Assembly: GCF_030852425.1 (NCBI RefSeq)
Contig: NZ_NSDM01000003.1
Location: 547,876 to 611,875, forward strand
Direction: 5' to 3'
Source: Saccharothrix longispora
GTDB taxonomy: Bacteria; Actinomycetota; Actinomycetes; Mycobacteriales; Pseudonocardiaceae
Length of the DNA: 64,000 bases
Under the pieces are notes generated by a model. The model made no database searches. It had not been told where the DNA came from and saw only the letters and a program-made list of their open reading frames with translations. The position numbers and the translations under genes were made by a program. Positions 1 to 8,380 of the stretch are shown piece by piece (within the stretch, counting starts at the first letter, position 1; each line of letters starts with the position of its first letter).

Positions 1-168
1 CGACAGGTCCTGCCTGGTCGGCTTGGCCGTGGTCTGCACGGTGTCGCGCGGCGCGAGACCGGGGTCGAGCGGCGCGCCGCCCGTCGACGTGCAGGCGGTG
101 GCCAGCGCGGCGGTGAGCACGGCCGCCGCCGGCCCTCCCGCGCGGGCGAATGCGTTCGTGCGAGACAC
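1..168 (-). CDS. Lipoprotein, N-terminal fragment (possible efflux/secretion adaptor)
   Basis: The gene runs off the left edge, so only 56 codons are visible. It starts with GTG at 168-166, preceded by a G-rich ribosome-binding stretch. The N-terminus has a short positive segment (SRTNAFARAGG), a hydrophobic run and a lipobox-like LATAC, so the product is probably lipidated on the outer face of the membrane. The mature start is rich in Thr, Pro and Gly and ends in TAKPTRQDLS. That ending resembles the entry to HlyD/MacA-type periplasmic adaptors, which would couple to an ABC transporter, but too little is visible to be sure. Confidence 0.6.
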   Translation of the reverse strand, partial: MSRTNAFARAGGPAAAVLTAALATACTSTGGAPLDPGLAPRDTVQTTAKPTRQDLS

Positions 169-252
169 CGGTCCCCCCACAGCAGATCCCCACTATCCGG
201 TCGGGCCAACTTACCCACAGGACGCCCGCACCCCGGACGGGGTTGCACGGAA

Positions 253-298
253 AGCGGAAACCGCCCTCCGGCCCGGGGGCGGGAAGGCGGTTTCCGCT
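253..298 (-). terminator. Strong hairpin downstream of the SGNH hydrolase gene
   Basis: A perfect 13-bp inverted repeat (AGCGGAAACCGCC at 253-265, complement at 286-298) lies between the 3' end of the esterase gene and the next minus-strand gene. There is no long U tract, as is common for actinobacterial terminators. Its position makes transcription termination the likely role. Confidence 0.6.
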
Positions 299-320
299 GG
301 TGGGTGCCGGCGCCTACCGG

Positions 321-1352
321 TCAGGCGACGGCGTGCAGGTTGCCGTCCGCCCCTTCCAGGCAGCGCGCCGAACCGGCGCCGCCGTTGACGAACTCGGTGA
401 TGCAGCGACCGAGCTGGGCGTGCGCGGCGGCGTTCGGGTGGAACGACTGCTGCGCGAGGTGGAGGCCGATGGCGTCGAGGCCGCCGGTCACGAGCGCGTG
501 CGGGTCGACGGTGAGCCGCCGCTGCCACTCGCCGCTCGTCGTGCCGCCCTTGCTGCACGCCTCGCGGTTCTCGGTGGCACGGGAGAAGTCCAGGAACTTC
601 ACGCCGGACCGGGCGGCCACGCCGCGCAGCGCCTCGTTGAACTGCGGCACGGCGACCGTGCGGCCGTACTGGGCGTCGGCGAGCCGCAGCGGGCAGCCCT
701 GCGGGCCGTGCAGGATCTTGTCCATCTTCTCCGTCACCGGCGAGGCGTACGAGGTGAGGATCAGGTCGTAGGAGGAGTGGGCGTAGCCGGCGGTGGTCAT
801 GGCGGTGCGCACGTCGGCCAGCGCCCGCTCCACCTTCGGCGCCATCGCGGCGAGCCGGCCGGGCCACTCGCGCTCCAGCTTCGAGCGGCAGCTCGCGCCG
901 AACGGGTTCACCCACGCGGCGACGCAGTCGACCATGGTGTCGGCGAACCGCACGTCGTCGTTGGCGCCGACCTGCACGACCACGGTGGTGACGCGGAACT
1001 GGCGGGCGATGTCGATCAGCCGACGCGCCTGGGAGCCCTCGGTGTAGTGCACGGTGTCGGCCAGCGACACGTTCGCCGAGTCCGCCCCGGAGCAGGCGAG
1101 GTTGAACGTCCGCGAGGCGAGCTGCGTCTTGTGGACCATGGCCTGGGTGGAGCGGTGGCACCAGTTGCCGTTCTGGCCCTCGGTGCCGGACTCGTAGGAC
1201 CCGGCCCCCTCGCCGGACATGGCGCTGTCGCCGAGCGACACGACGGCGGTGGGCCGGTCGTCCGCGGCGCCGGCGGTGACGGGCGTGGTGGCCAGCGCGG
1301 CGCCGGCCAGCAGCAGGGCGCCGACCGCGGCGCAGACTCGTTTCCTCGACAC
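321..1352 (-). CDS. Secreted SGNH/GDSL-family esterase or lipase
   Basis: The 343-residue product has a signal peptide (SRKRV, then a hydrophobic Ala/Leu core ending near TAGA). The SGNH hydrolase blocks follow in order: block I VSLGDSAMSGEG with the nucleophile Ser, block II around FNLACSGADS, block III VQVGANDD with the oxyanion Asn, and a C-terminal HPNAAAHAQLG carrying the catalytic His. Several cysteines suggest disulfides. It most likely hydrolyses lipid or acyl esters outside the cell. The GTG start at 1352 is chosen because GGAGG lies six bases upstream and a signal peptide follows at once; the frame stays open farther upstream without coding character. Confidence 0.85.
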   Translation of the reverse strand: MSRKRVCAAVGALLLAGAALATTPVTAGAADDRPTAVVSLGDSAMSGEGAGSYESGTEGQNGNWCHRSTQAMVHKTQLASRTFNLACSGADSANVSLADTVHYTEGSQARRLIDIARQFRVTTVVVQVGANDDVRFADTMVDCVAAWVNPFGASCRSKLEREWPGRLAAMAPKVERALADVRTAMTTAGYAHSSYDLILTSYASPVTEKMDKILHGPQGCPLRLADAQYGRTVAVPQFNEALRGVAARSGVKFLDFSRATENREACSKGGTTSGEWQRRLTVDPHALVTGGLDAIGLHLAQQSFHPNAAAHAQLGRCITEFVNGGAGSARCLEGADGNLHAVA

Positions 1353-1475
1353 CGAGGACCTCCACAGGGCTTCGTCGACCAGGGCGTCAACCGACCGTAA
1401 GCGCCTGGTCACACGACGACAACAAGCCGATCGGCTACACCTGTCGGCCCTTCGGGGCCCCGCAGCGCGGCGCGC

Positions 1476-1503
1476 GGGCCGACCGCCCTTGGGCGGTCGG
1501 CCC
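1476..1503. terminator. GC-rich perfect hairpin
   Basis: A 13-bp perfect inverted repeat (GGGCCGACCGCCC and its complement) flanks a two-base TT loop. It sits in the 895-base gap upstream of the esterase gene and beside a decayed coding remnant. It may be a terminator left from a lost gene. Confidence 0.45.
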
Positions 1504-1589
1504 GACAGGGCGGTCCACGACGCGGACCATTCCGCCACCAGGGGGCCGTCGTGCGAACGCTCGCCGCCGGCCACGTCGCCCGGCGTGCC

Positions 1590-1890
1590 GGCACCGGGCA
1601 GCCGGGAGATCGCCGTGCCGGCCGGTTCGTACCGCGTCACGGTCGCCGTCGGCGACGCGGGCACCGCCACCGCGAGCCGCGTGGTCACGGTGACCGACGG
1701 GCGGCTGACGCTGTCGTCGTCCCCGGTGTGGCCGACCCGGTTGTCGGACGGCGCGGCCGTGCCCGCCAACGTGATCGCCGCCGGCGGCGGGGACGTGGTC
1801 GACCTGTCGCCGCCGGCCGCGCTCGCCGCGTCCGCGGCGTACCGGTTCTCGGCGACCTCCGGGGTGCGGGACGCGGGCCGGCCACGCCGT
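1590..1890 (+). pseudogene. Remnant of a secreted carbohydrate-binding or beta-sandwich protein
   Basis: This stretch of the gap between 1353 and 2247 still reads as protein in one frame: REIAVPAGSYRVTVAVGD, later VVTVTDGRLTLSSS. The segment resembles beta-sandwich repeats appended to secreted glycan-active enzymes. No start, ribosome-binding site or convincing ends are present, and coding character fades past about 1890. I interpret it as a relic; the family assignment is weak. I see nothing else gene-like in the gap apart from the hairpin at 1476-1503. Confidence 0.3.
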
Positions 1891-2247
1891 CACCGCTGCG
1901 CCGTCCAGAGCCCGACCACCGGCTACCTCCACGTGACCCGACCGGGCGCGGACCGCACCACCCTCCTCCGGCCCCTCCCTGCCCCCTCCGCGCGGAACCG
2001 TCCTGTGTGGACAACCGGACCCGGTGCGGTGGCCGGGGTCCGGGACGCGCCGCCGGGCGCGGCCACCACCGCGACCGACGGCTCCGGTGTGCGCCCGCGG
2101 AGCGGGAACTTCGTGACGATTCACTCTGTTGCAGCAGCGTTTCGGGCATATTCGAACTGACGCTCGGGTATTCCGTGGCTCCCCACCCGGTTCGTTCGAC
2201 GAGGAGCGAGACATGGGTACCTTCACTTCACCGGTCGGGAGGTCGTG

Positions 2248-2427
2248 ATGGCGCACGTGCGTGATCTGGTGGATGTCGTCAGCGGCGACGAGTTCGACCA
2301 GCCAACCCCCTACGGTCTGGTCTACCCGGTGTGCACGGCGGACGGTTCGGCCCCGTCCAGCCAGCGCGGCCGCACCTGGGAACACCTCACGGCGTCCGGC
2401 CGAGTCCTCCAGCCGGTCAGCGGGTGA
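2248..2427 (+). CDS. Small hypothetical protein (59 aa), possibly with a leader peptide
   Basis: ATG at 2248 lies five bases after GGGAGG. The product begins MAHVRDLVDVVSGDEFDQ and has no recognised domain. An 11-codon frame (ATG at 2213, RBS GAGGAG) ends with TGA overlapping this ATG, which suggests translational coupling through a short leader peptide. A hairpin followed by CACTTTTT lies just after the stop, supporting a discrete transcript. Function unknown. Confidence 0.45.
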   Translation: MAHVRDLVDVVSGDEFDQPTPYGLVYPVCTADGSAPSSQRGRTWEHLTASGRVLQPVSG

Positions 2428-2449
2428 CGCCCGGAGGTCTCCCACCCAC

Positions 2450-2485
2450 GGGGTCGTAGGCGAGGAGCCTGCGACCCCACTTTTT
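2450..2485 (+). terminator. Rho-independent-type terminator
   Basis: GGGGTCGTAGG pairs with CCTGCGACCCC (one mismatch) across a short loop and is followed by CACTTTTT. It lies 22 bases after the stop of the small gene at 2248-2427. Confidence 0.65.
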
Positions 2486-2627
2486 CGCCGTGGGAACGGC
2501 GGGGAGCGGGCGGGACACCTCGGTGACGGACCGGCGGACCTCACGGTGGCGGGGTGCCCCCGGCGTTTCCCCGGCCGGCGTCGGTGGTGATCGGTAGGCT
2601 GCCGGTGGGCGACGCGGGGGAGGCCGA

Positions 2628-3791
2628 GTGACGGCGAGCGAGGGGCGACTGGTCGGCGACCTCGCCAAGGCCATCGACGAATCGGACTTCGCGTGGTCGC
2701 TGGTGCTGGTCGGCGAGGACCAGCGGGACAAGCTGGCGGCGTTGACCAGCGACCTGCTCGGCAAGCCGTCCACGACCGGCGACGGCAAGCAGATCACGTC
2801 GGGTTACGCCTACTGGGGCATCGGGCCCACGATCGCCTGGGCGCACGCCTGCGCCGACCCGTTCTACCTGGTGATGAAGCAGAGCCTGGACTCGTTCACG
2901 CGCCGGTGGAGCCGGGTGCGCGGCAAGGTCGGCTCGGGCTTCCACCACGTGAGCTTCGGCGTCGGCACCGGCCACAAGGACCGGCTCGTGCTGGACCACC
3001 TGCTCGACCACAACCCCGACCTGCTGTACGTGCCGGTCGACATGAGCTCGGAGATGCTGCGGCTGGGCACCCAGCAGGCCACGCACGGGCTGCGCGTGCG
3101 CGGGCACCGGGTGGTGCCGGTGCAGCTGGACTTCTCGATCCCGGAGAACCTGGCCGAGTTCCGCGACCTCGTGCACCGGATGGTCGGCGACGAGCCCGTG
3201 CTGTACTCCCTGCTGGGCAACACGATGGCGAACTTCGACCACGACGCCGAACTGCTCGCGGGCCTCACCGGGTTGGTCCGGCCGCAGGACCTGTTCCTGC
3301 TGGAGGTCGCCACCACCGACGCGCTGTCCGACGAACTCGCCCAGGACGCGGTCGAGGAGTACGCGCGCAGCCGTGCCTACCGCGAGTTCGCGACCAGCGC
3401 GTTGATGCACAACACGGACCTGACGATCACGCTGGACGCGGTGCAGTTCCGGGGCGCGGTCGAGGGCGACCGGGCGTTGAAGGTGAAGGTCGTGTACCAG
3501 AACGGGACGGGCGGCGACATCATGATGATGCTGCCCGACCGCACGCGCGTGCCGTTCCCGGACCGGGACACCATCCGCCTGTACCTGACCCGCAAGTACG
3601 CGCGGAAGGCGTTGGACGGGGTGGTGGGCGCGGCCGGGATGCGCAAGGTCGTCGGCACGCACTCCGACTTCCCGGTGCCGCGCTCGGCGCAGGGGTTCGG
3701 CATGGACCTGCTGCTGCTCGCACCGGGTGGGCCGGACGAACCGGCGACGTCCGGGTCGGGCAGTCGTGCCCGCGACATCTGGGAGCACTGA
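2628..3791 (+). CDS. SAM-dependent methyltransferase of the EgtD / histidine-methyltransferase family
   Basis: The 387-residue protein belongs to the Methyltransf_33 family, typified by L-histidine N-alpha-methyltransferase (EgtD). Visible marks are a SAM-binding loop (FGVGTGHKDR), the acidic end of the next strand (VPVDMSSEML), and the family motif LLGNTMANFDHDAELL. The C-terminal half holds the substrate-binding insert. It is longer than EgtD (about 320 residues), and no egtB or egtC-like gene is near, so a histidine substrate and ergothioneine synthesis cannot be assumed. The GTG start has GGGGGAGG four bases upstream. A small membrane-protein gene follows after seven bases and is probably co-transcribed. 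Confidence 0.8.
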   Translation: MTASEGRLVGDLAKAIDESDFAWSLVLVGEDQRDKLAALTSDLLGKPSTTGDGKQITSGYAYWGIGPTIAWAHACADPFYLVMKQSLDSFTRRWSRVRGKVGSGFHHVSFGVGTGHKDRLVLDHLLDHNPDLLYVPVDMSSEMLRLGTQQATHGLRVRGHRVVPVQLDFSIPENLAEFRDLVHRMVGDEPVLYSLLGNTMANFDHDAELLAGLTGLVRPQDLFLLEVATTDALSDELAQDAVEEYARSRAYREFATSALMHNTDLTITLDAVQFRGAVEGDRALKVKVVYQNGTGGDIMMMLPDRTRVPFPDRDTIRLYLTRKYARKALDGVVGAAGMRKVVGTHSDFPVPRSAQGFGMDLLLLAPGGPDEPATSGSGSRARDIWEH

Positions 3792-3798
3792 GCCGCCG

Positions 3799-4365
3799 AT
3801 GACCAGGGTCGTCATCACCGCGCTCACGTTCGGCGCGCTCGCGGTGGCGATGGCGCTGGGCGTGTCGTGGCTGGTCGTGTCGCCGCCCGGGGAGCGGTGG
3901 GAGCCCGCCGTGAACTCGCTGGCGCTGCTCGCGGGCATCACCGGCATCTTCGCCGAGCGCTGGGCGGCGCAGCGCGAGCAGCGCGAGCAGGCCATCGGGT
4001 CCATCAGGCTGGAGATGGCCCGCAACCGGGAGACGCTCGACGGCGGGGAGTTCGGCGCCGCGACCACGCCCGGCAGGCGGCTCTACCCGCGGTTGATCCA
4101 GTCGGCGGTCGACTCGGCGTTCTCGTCGGGGGCGTTGAGCCCGCGTCGGGACGCCGAGCTGATCGACCTCCTGCACCGGTGGCGCAGTGCCGTCGGTTCG
4201 GTGAACCGGAGGCTGGAGATGACGGAGACGCTGATGTTCACCAGCGCGTCGGCCGAGGAGGTCGAGCAGCTGCACCGGGCGCTGCACAGCAAGGGCAGCT
4301 TCATCCAGGGCGTGCGCGCCCTGCTCGACGAGACCCAGGCCTACCTGGGCGAACTGCCCCGCTGA
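3799..4365 (+). CDS. Membrane-anchored hypothetical protein (188 aa)
   Basis: The protein has two closely spaced N-terminal hydrophobic segments (about residues 5-27 and 35-50) followed by a charged helical domain with AERWAAQREQREQ and NRRLEMTETL, so it is likely an inner-membrane hairpin with a cytoplasmic coiled tail. I do not recognise a named family. It starts with ATG seven bases after the methyltransferase stop and is probably in the same operon. Confidence 0.65.
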   Translation: MTRVVITALTFGALAVAMALGVSWLVVSPPGERWEPAVNSLALLAGITGIFAERWAAQREQREQAIGSIRLEMARNRETLDGGEFGAATTPGRRLYPRLIQSAVDSAFSSGALSPRRDAELIDLLHRWRSAVGSVNRRLEMTETLMFTSASAEEVEQLHRALHSKGSFIQGVRALLDETQAYLGELPR

Positions 4366-4369
4366 CCCG

Positions 4370-4512
4370 AGAGTCCCACACCCGGGTCGCGAGAGTCCGA
4401 CGCTCAGGCCGGCCGAGTTCTACGTCCAGGACCTTCGAGTTGTCGACTCGTGAGTGAAGAACTCCCGGCACCTGGCGTTGGACTCTCGCGGCCTGGGCGT
4501 TGGACTCTCGCG
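4370..4512. repeat. Cluster of the dispersed 22-nt repeat, with a 23-bp inverted pair
   Basis: Between two convergent genes there are at least five degenerate units of the family described at 18047. The outer units form an inverted repeat: 4388-4410 (starting CGCGAGAGTCCGACG) matches the complement of 4490-4512 at 21 of 23 positions. Transcribed from either side this would fold into a long hairpin, so a bidirectional terminator role is plausible. Confidence 0.65.
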
Positions 4513-4515
4513 GGG

Positions 4516-4854
4516 TCAGCTGGCGGCGAGGAGGTCCTCGTCGGTGGTCAGGGCCAGGCCGTCCACCCAGCGGGCCACGGCGGACGGGTCCGGGCGCACC
4601 GGGCCGCGCAGGCGGGACAGGACGAACGGCGGCTCGGCGCTGTCGCTCTCGACCGCCACGGCCCAGCCGCGCGCCTCGTCCCAGAGGAGGGCGACGTCGC
4701 GGTCCGGGAAGCCCGGCAGCCGGCCGTCGAGCGCCAGGTAGGCGCTGCCTGCCTGCACGAAGAAGGAATCACCCCGAAGCCCCAGTGCGCGCGTCACCTG
4801 GGTGACGTACGCGTGCAGGGCGCGGATCTCGTTCTCGTCGAACTCCCAGTCCAC
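4516..4854 (-). CDS. DUF6292 family protein
   Basis: The 112-residue product matches the small actinobacterial DUF6292 pattern: a helical start (FDENEIRALHAYVTQVTRALG), then ALDGRLPGFPDRDVALLWDE and a strand with WAVAVES. Such proteins occur in many copies in Pseudonocardiales genomes; no function is established. I prefer the GTG at 4854, seven bases after GGGGGTG, over farther upstream starts because homology-like sequence begins at VDWEF. The 305-base space to the next gene (4855-5159) is a divergent promoter region with no further gene visible. Confidence 0.75.
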   Translation of the reverse strand: MDWEFDENEIRALHAYVTQVTRALGLRGDSFFVQAGSAYLALDGRLPGFPDRDVALLWDEARGWAVAVESDSAEPPFVLSRLRGPVRPDPSAVARWVDGLALTTDEDLLAAS

Positions 4855-5159
4855 GTGAGCACCCCCGAAGGCCGACAACCGCGCCGTGGTGACCGACGCG
4901 ATCCGGGGTAACCCGTACGGACGTCCTTCAAACAAGTGAGTTCGGTTTCACACACTCGGAGCCACCCGTCCGGGTGCCGGGTCCGGTGGGCGGGTCGGCC
5001 GGCGACGGGCGCGGCCCGCCGACCGGGTGGGCCGAGTGCCGCAGGGTCCCGCCGTCGGGTACCGCCACCCGGCGGCACGTGCCTCCGCCGCAGGTCGCAG
5101 CGGGTTTCCCGGAACGCGGCCACGGGTAGGGGCCGGGCACGACGACTGGAGGACGGGCG

Positions 5160-5846
5160 ATGCTCAGGCGGACCACGGCGGCCTTGGCCGCGCTGCTCCT
5201 GCTGCTGACCGGGTGCGACGTCGTGGGCTCGCTGCCCGCGGCCGGTGGCGGCACCACGGTGGACCGGGTGCCCGAGGGCACCGTCGACGGCCCGACCGCG
5301 CGGACCCTGCTGACGCGGCTGGCGGTGGCCGAGCCCGGCCGGATGAGCGGCTACGCGCGGGACTGCGACAACGGCGCGGGGTGCGTGTTCGGGCGGCCGT
5401 GGGAGGACGTGGACGGCGACGGCTGCGACCAGCGCAGCCAGGTCCTGGCCCGCGACCTGACCGACGTGCGGCGCAAGGAGGGCCGGTGCGCGGTCGAGTC
5501 CGGCTCGCTGCTCGACCCCTACACCGGTGACACCGTGACGACCGTGTCGAAGATCCAGATCGACCACGTGGTGCCGCTGGCCGAGATGTGGCGCAGCGGC
5601 GCGGCGGCGTGGCCCCGGGAGCGGCGGGTGGCGGCGGCGAACGACCTGCGCAACCTGCTCGCCGTGCAGGGCGGGGTCAACCAGTCGAAGGGCGACCAGA
5701 CGCCGGACGAGTGGATGCCGCCGAACGGCGCGTTCGCCTGCCAGTACGGGCGGGTCTACGTCACGGTGAAGGCGGAGTACGGGCTGAGCGTGACGGCCGC
5801 CGAGCGGGGCGCGCTGGAGCGGGCCCTCGCCACCTGCGCGGCCTAG
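5160..5846 (+). CDS. HNH endonuclease-like lipoprotein (DUF1524 / GmrSD C-terminal type)
   Basis: A lipoprotein signal (hydrophobic Leu-rich run ending LLTGC) is followed by an HNH fold. The His-containing strand IDHVVPLAEMW, the AANDLRNLLAV helix and NQSKGDQTPDEW reproduce the DUF1524/GmrSD C-terminal motif that binds metal and cuts nucleic acid. Secreted, lipidated versions are common in actinomycetes and presumably act on extracellular DNA. Cys pairs in the central part suggest disulfides. The stop overlaps the convergent downstream gene by four bases. Confidence 0.8.
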   Translation: MLRRTTAALAALLLLLTGCDVVGSLPAAGGGTTVDRVPEGTVDGPTARTLLTRLAVAEPGRMSGYARDCDNGAGCVFGRPWEDVDGDGCDQRSQVLARDLTDVRRKEGRCAVESGSLLDPYTGDTVTTVSKIQIDHVVPLAEMWRSGAAAWPRERRVAAANDLRNLLAVQGGVNQSKGDQTPDEWMPPNGAFACQYGRVYVTVKAEYGLSVTAAERGALERALATCAA

Positions 5847-6376
5847 GAGGGGCGCGGGGTGTCCACGGCGAGGGCGGCGATCCCGTCGAGGTAGTCGACG
5901 GTGAAGCCGCCCGTCAGCAGCTCGGTCTCGGCGACCACGACGGTGGTGCCGTCGAGCGTGTCGGAGTCGTAGTTCAGCGCGGTGAACGGCACGTCGTCCA
6001 CGCGCAGCAGCGCGCCGGGCAGCGGGCGGATGTCACCGGTGCCGTGGACGTCCTCGACGCGCTTGAACTCGCGCGCCTTCGCCCGGTCGTCGAACTCGAC
6101 CCACGCGACGGACACCAGGATCGTGCCGCCCTCGTCGTCGGTCAGGGTGAACAGCATCCGGTCGAGCACGACGCACGGCGTCGCCGTCAGCAGCTCCTGG
6201 ACCTGCCCGAACGAGTGCGCCGCGCAGTCGGCGTCCTCCCGGGTCGCCCGGTCCACGACGCGCAGCCCGTTGTCGCGCCACACCTGGTCCGGGTCGTCGG
6301 GGGCCGCGAGCCCGCCCGCGCCCGCCGCCACCGCACCGGCCACCGCCACGGCCGCGACCACCCCACCGGTTCCCAC
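5843..6376 (-). CDS. Membrane-anchored or secreted hypothetical protein (177 aa)
   Basis: A GTG start six bases after GAGGAGG is followed by an N-terminal hydrophobic Val/Ala/Gly helix (about residues 5-25) and then an extracellular domain with two Cys (DADCAAH, TPCVVLD). I see no known catalytic motif. The domain alternates strands and short helices. Function unknown; location is probably the outer face of the membrane. Confidence 0.6.
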   Translation of the reverse strand: MGTGGVVAAVAVAGAVAAGAGGLAAPDDPDQVWRDNGLRVVDRATREDADCAAHSFGQVQELLTATPCVVLDRMLFTLTDDEGGTILVSVAWVEFDDRAKAREFKRVEDVHGTGDIRPLPGALLRVDDVPFTALNYDSDTLDGTTVVVAETELLTGGFTVDYLDGIAALAVDTPRPS

Positions 6377-6446
6377 CAACAGCCTCCTCGGACCCGCGCT
6401 CCTCCCTGCTGGTACCCGGTACGACGGTGGTCCCGAACATCGGGGA

Positions 6447-7307
6447 TCAGGGCGTTCGGGCGTCGAACGCCCGGACGACCGCGGCCATGTCCTCGTCCTC
6501 GTCGCCGGCGGCGGCGGCGTAGTACTCCCGGAGCAGCCGCATGAGCCGGTCGTCGACGCCGGCCGACGCCAGCGCGTCGGCGATGAGCCCCGCGTCCTTC
6601 AGCGCGCCGTCGAGGCCGAACGACGGCGGCTCGAACACGCCGTCGATCATCGCCTCGCCCTTGACGTGCGCGTAGGCGCTGTCCACGGCGCCGCCCCGGA
6701 TGGCGTCGAGGAACGCCGCGGGGTCCAGGCCCAGGCCGCGCGCGAGGGCGACCGCCTGCGCCGCGGCGGCGGTGATCGACAGGACCCAGGAGTTGGCCAC
6801 GAGCTTGAGCCGCTGGCCGTCGCCCGGGTGGTCGCCGACCCACACCGTGCGCGAGCCGATGGCCTCGAACACGGGCGCCACCGCGTCCCGCGCGTCGGGC
6901 GCCCCGGCCGCCAGGACGGTCAGCGTCCCCCGCTCGGCGGGTTGGCGGGTGCCGAGCACGGGCGCGTCCACGAAGCCGACGCCCTTGGTGGCGGCGAGTT
7001 CGGCCAGCCGCTCGGCTCCCTCGACGCCGACCGTGCCGCACTGCACCCACACCGCGTCGTCGCGCAGGCGGGGCAGCGCGTCCACCATCACCTCGGCGGT
7101 CGCCGACAGGTCGAACAGCACGGTGATCACGACGTCCGCGTCGGTCACCGCCTCACCGGCGTCCTCGACGACCGTGGCGCCGTCGGCGGCCAGCGCCCGC
7201 GCCCTCTCGGGGCTGCGGTTCCACACGACCACGTCCAGCCCGGCACGCAGCAGGCTCCGCGCCATGCCGGCGCCCAACAACCCGGTTCCCAGCACCACGA
7301 CGACCAT
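6447..7307 (-). CDS. NAD(P)-dependent beta-hydroxyacid dehydrogenase-like / imine-reductase-like oxidoreductase
   Basis: The 286-residue protein begins with a Rossmann motif (VLGTGLLGAGMA) and a WNRSPERA segment typical of an NADP-preferring pocket. It continues with the all-helical C-terminal domain of 6-phosphogluconate/3-hydroxyisobutyrate dehydrogenase relatives, including GDGQRLKLVANS, where Lys is the usual catalytic residue. Substrate is unknown; relatives act on beta-hydroxyacids, succinic semialdehyde or imines. ATG at 7307 has GGGAGG eight bases upstream. It is divergent from the alpha/beta hydrolase gene, so the operator-like repeats between them may affect both. Confidence 0.8.
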   Translation of the reverse strand: MVVVVLGTGLLGAGMARSLLRAGLDVVVWNRSPERARALAADGATVVEDAGEAVTDADVVITVLFDLSATAEVMVDALPRLRDDAVWVQCGTVGVEGAERLAELAATKGVGFVDAPVLGTRQPAERGTLTVLAAGAPDARDAVAPVFEAIGSRTVWVGDHPGDGQRLKLVANSWVLSITAAAAQAVALARGLGLDPAAFLDAIRGGAVDSAYAHVKGEAMIDGVFEPPSFGLDGALKDAGLIADALASAGVDDRLMRLLREYYAAAAGDEDEDMAAVVRAFDARTP

Positions 7308-7367
7308 GCCCCCAACCTCCCACCGGAGGCAGGGCTGCGCATCCCCGGCGGGACGAGGAGGTAGCGA

Positions 7368-7415
7368 TTGACAAAGCGGAACAGCGCTCCGTATGTTTTC
7401 GGAACAACGCTCCGC
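7368..7415 (+). promoter_or_regulatory. Promoter with two operator-like repeats upstream of the alpha/beta hydrolase
   Basis: TTGACA (7368-7373) and TATGTT (7392-7397) are 18 bases apart, a good housekeeping-type promoter. Two near-identical 16-nt imperfect palindromes overlap it: GCGGAACAGCGCTCCG (7376-7391) lies between the boxes, and CGGAACAACGCTCCGC (7400-7415) lies at the expected start of transcription. The placement is that of a repressor operator, probably TetR-type. No TetR gene is adjacent. Confidence 0.65.
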
Positions 7416-7444
7416 TTAAGGCGGGCGCTCGCGGAAGGAACACC

Positions 7445-8374
7445 ATGAGCCGAAACCCCACCCCCGTGCTCTCGGTCGCCCCGGTGACGCTGCCGACCCC
7501 CGACCGGGCCGTGGACCTGCAACTGCGCGTCTCCGCACCGGTGACCGGGGACGGGCTGCCGGTCGTCCTGCTGTCGCACGGCCACGGACCCTCGAACCAC
7601 CTGTCCTCGCTGAACGGCTACGCACCGCTCGCCCACCACTGGGCGGCGAGCGGGTTCGCCGTCATCCAGCCGACCCACCTGAGTTCGCGGACGCTGGACC
7701 TGGGGGACCACCCGGAGGCCCCGCTGTTCTGGCGGTCGCGCGCCGAGGACATGACGCGCGTCCTCGACCGGCTCGACGAGGTGGAGGCCGCCGTCCCGCA
7801 GCTCCTCGGGCGCCTGGACCGGAGCAGGGTCGCGGTGGCCGGGCACTCGATGGGCGGGCACACCGCGAGCCTGCTGCTGGGCGCGCGGCTCACCGACCCG
7901 GTCGACGGCGCCGAGGTGGACCTGGCCGACCCCCGCATCACGGCGGGCGTGCTGCTCGCCGCACCAGGCCGGGGCGGTGACGCCCTGACGGAGTCCACGG
8001 CGGAGCGCTACCCGTTCTTCGCCACCACCGACTTCACCACGATGGGCACGCCCGCGCTCGTGGTCGCCGGCGACGAGGACGCCTCCGCCCACCTGACGGT
8101 CCGGGGCCCGGAGTGGCACACCGACCCGTACCACCTCTCCCCCGGCCGCAAGGCGCTGCTCACCCTGTTCGGCGCGGGGCACGGGCTCGGCGGCGTCTCC
8201 GGGTACGACGTCGCCGAGACCACGGACGAGGACCCCGCGCGGGTGGCCGCGGTCCAGCGGCTCACCGCCGCCTACCTGCGCAGCGAGCTGCACCCCGGCG
8301 ACCCCGCGTGGCAGCAGGCGTGCGACGCGCTGACGACCGGGCCCGGCGCGCTCGGCCGGGTCGAGTCCAGGTAG
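7445..8374 (+). CDS. Alpha/beta hydrolase (PAF-acetylhydrolase / chlorophyllase-like)
   Basis: The 309-residue protein carries the alpha/beta-hydrolase core: an oxyanion loop LLSHGHG, the nucleophile elbow AGHSMGGH (Ser about residue 135), an acid strand VVAGDEDAS and a late GAGHGLGG with the catalytic His. There is no signal peptide, so it acts in the cytoplasm; the substrate is unknown. ATG at 7445 follows GGAAGGA. The strong promoter with paired operator-like repeats suggests it is induced by a small molecule. Its end is six bases from the convergent amidase gene. Confidence 0.8.
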   Translation: MSRNPTPVLSVAPVTLPTPDRAVDLQLRVSAPVTGDGLPVVLLSHGHGPSNHLSSLNGYAPLAHHWAASGFAVIQPTHLSSRTLDLGDHPEAPLFWRSRAEDMTRVLDRLDEVEAAVPQLLGRLDRSRVAVAGHSMGGHTASLLLGARLTDPVDGAEVDLADPRITAGVLLAAPGRGGDALTESTAERYPFFATTDFTTMGTPALVVAGDEDASAHLTVRGPEWHTDPYHLSPGRKALLTLFGAGHGLGGVSGYDVAETTDEDPARVAAVQRLTAAYLRSELHPGDPAWQQACDALTTGPGALGRVESR

Positions 8375-8380
8375 CCGCGC

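Noticed and set aside
2628..3791. Annotation as egtD for ergothioneine synthesis
   Set aside because: Family membership is clear but the protein is longer than EgtD and no other ergothioneine gene is near.
4388..4512. Insertion-sequence terminal inverted repeats
   Set aside because: Only about 80 bases lie between the arms, with no transposase and no target duplication; related units recur elsewhere as tandem arrays.
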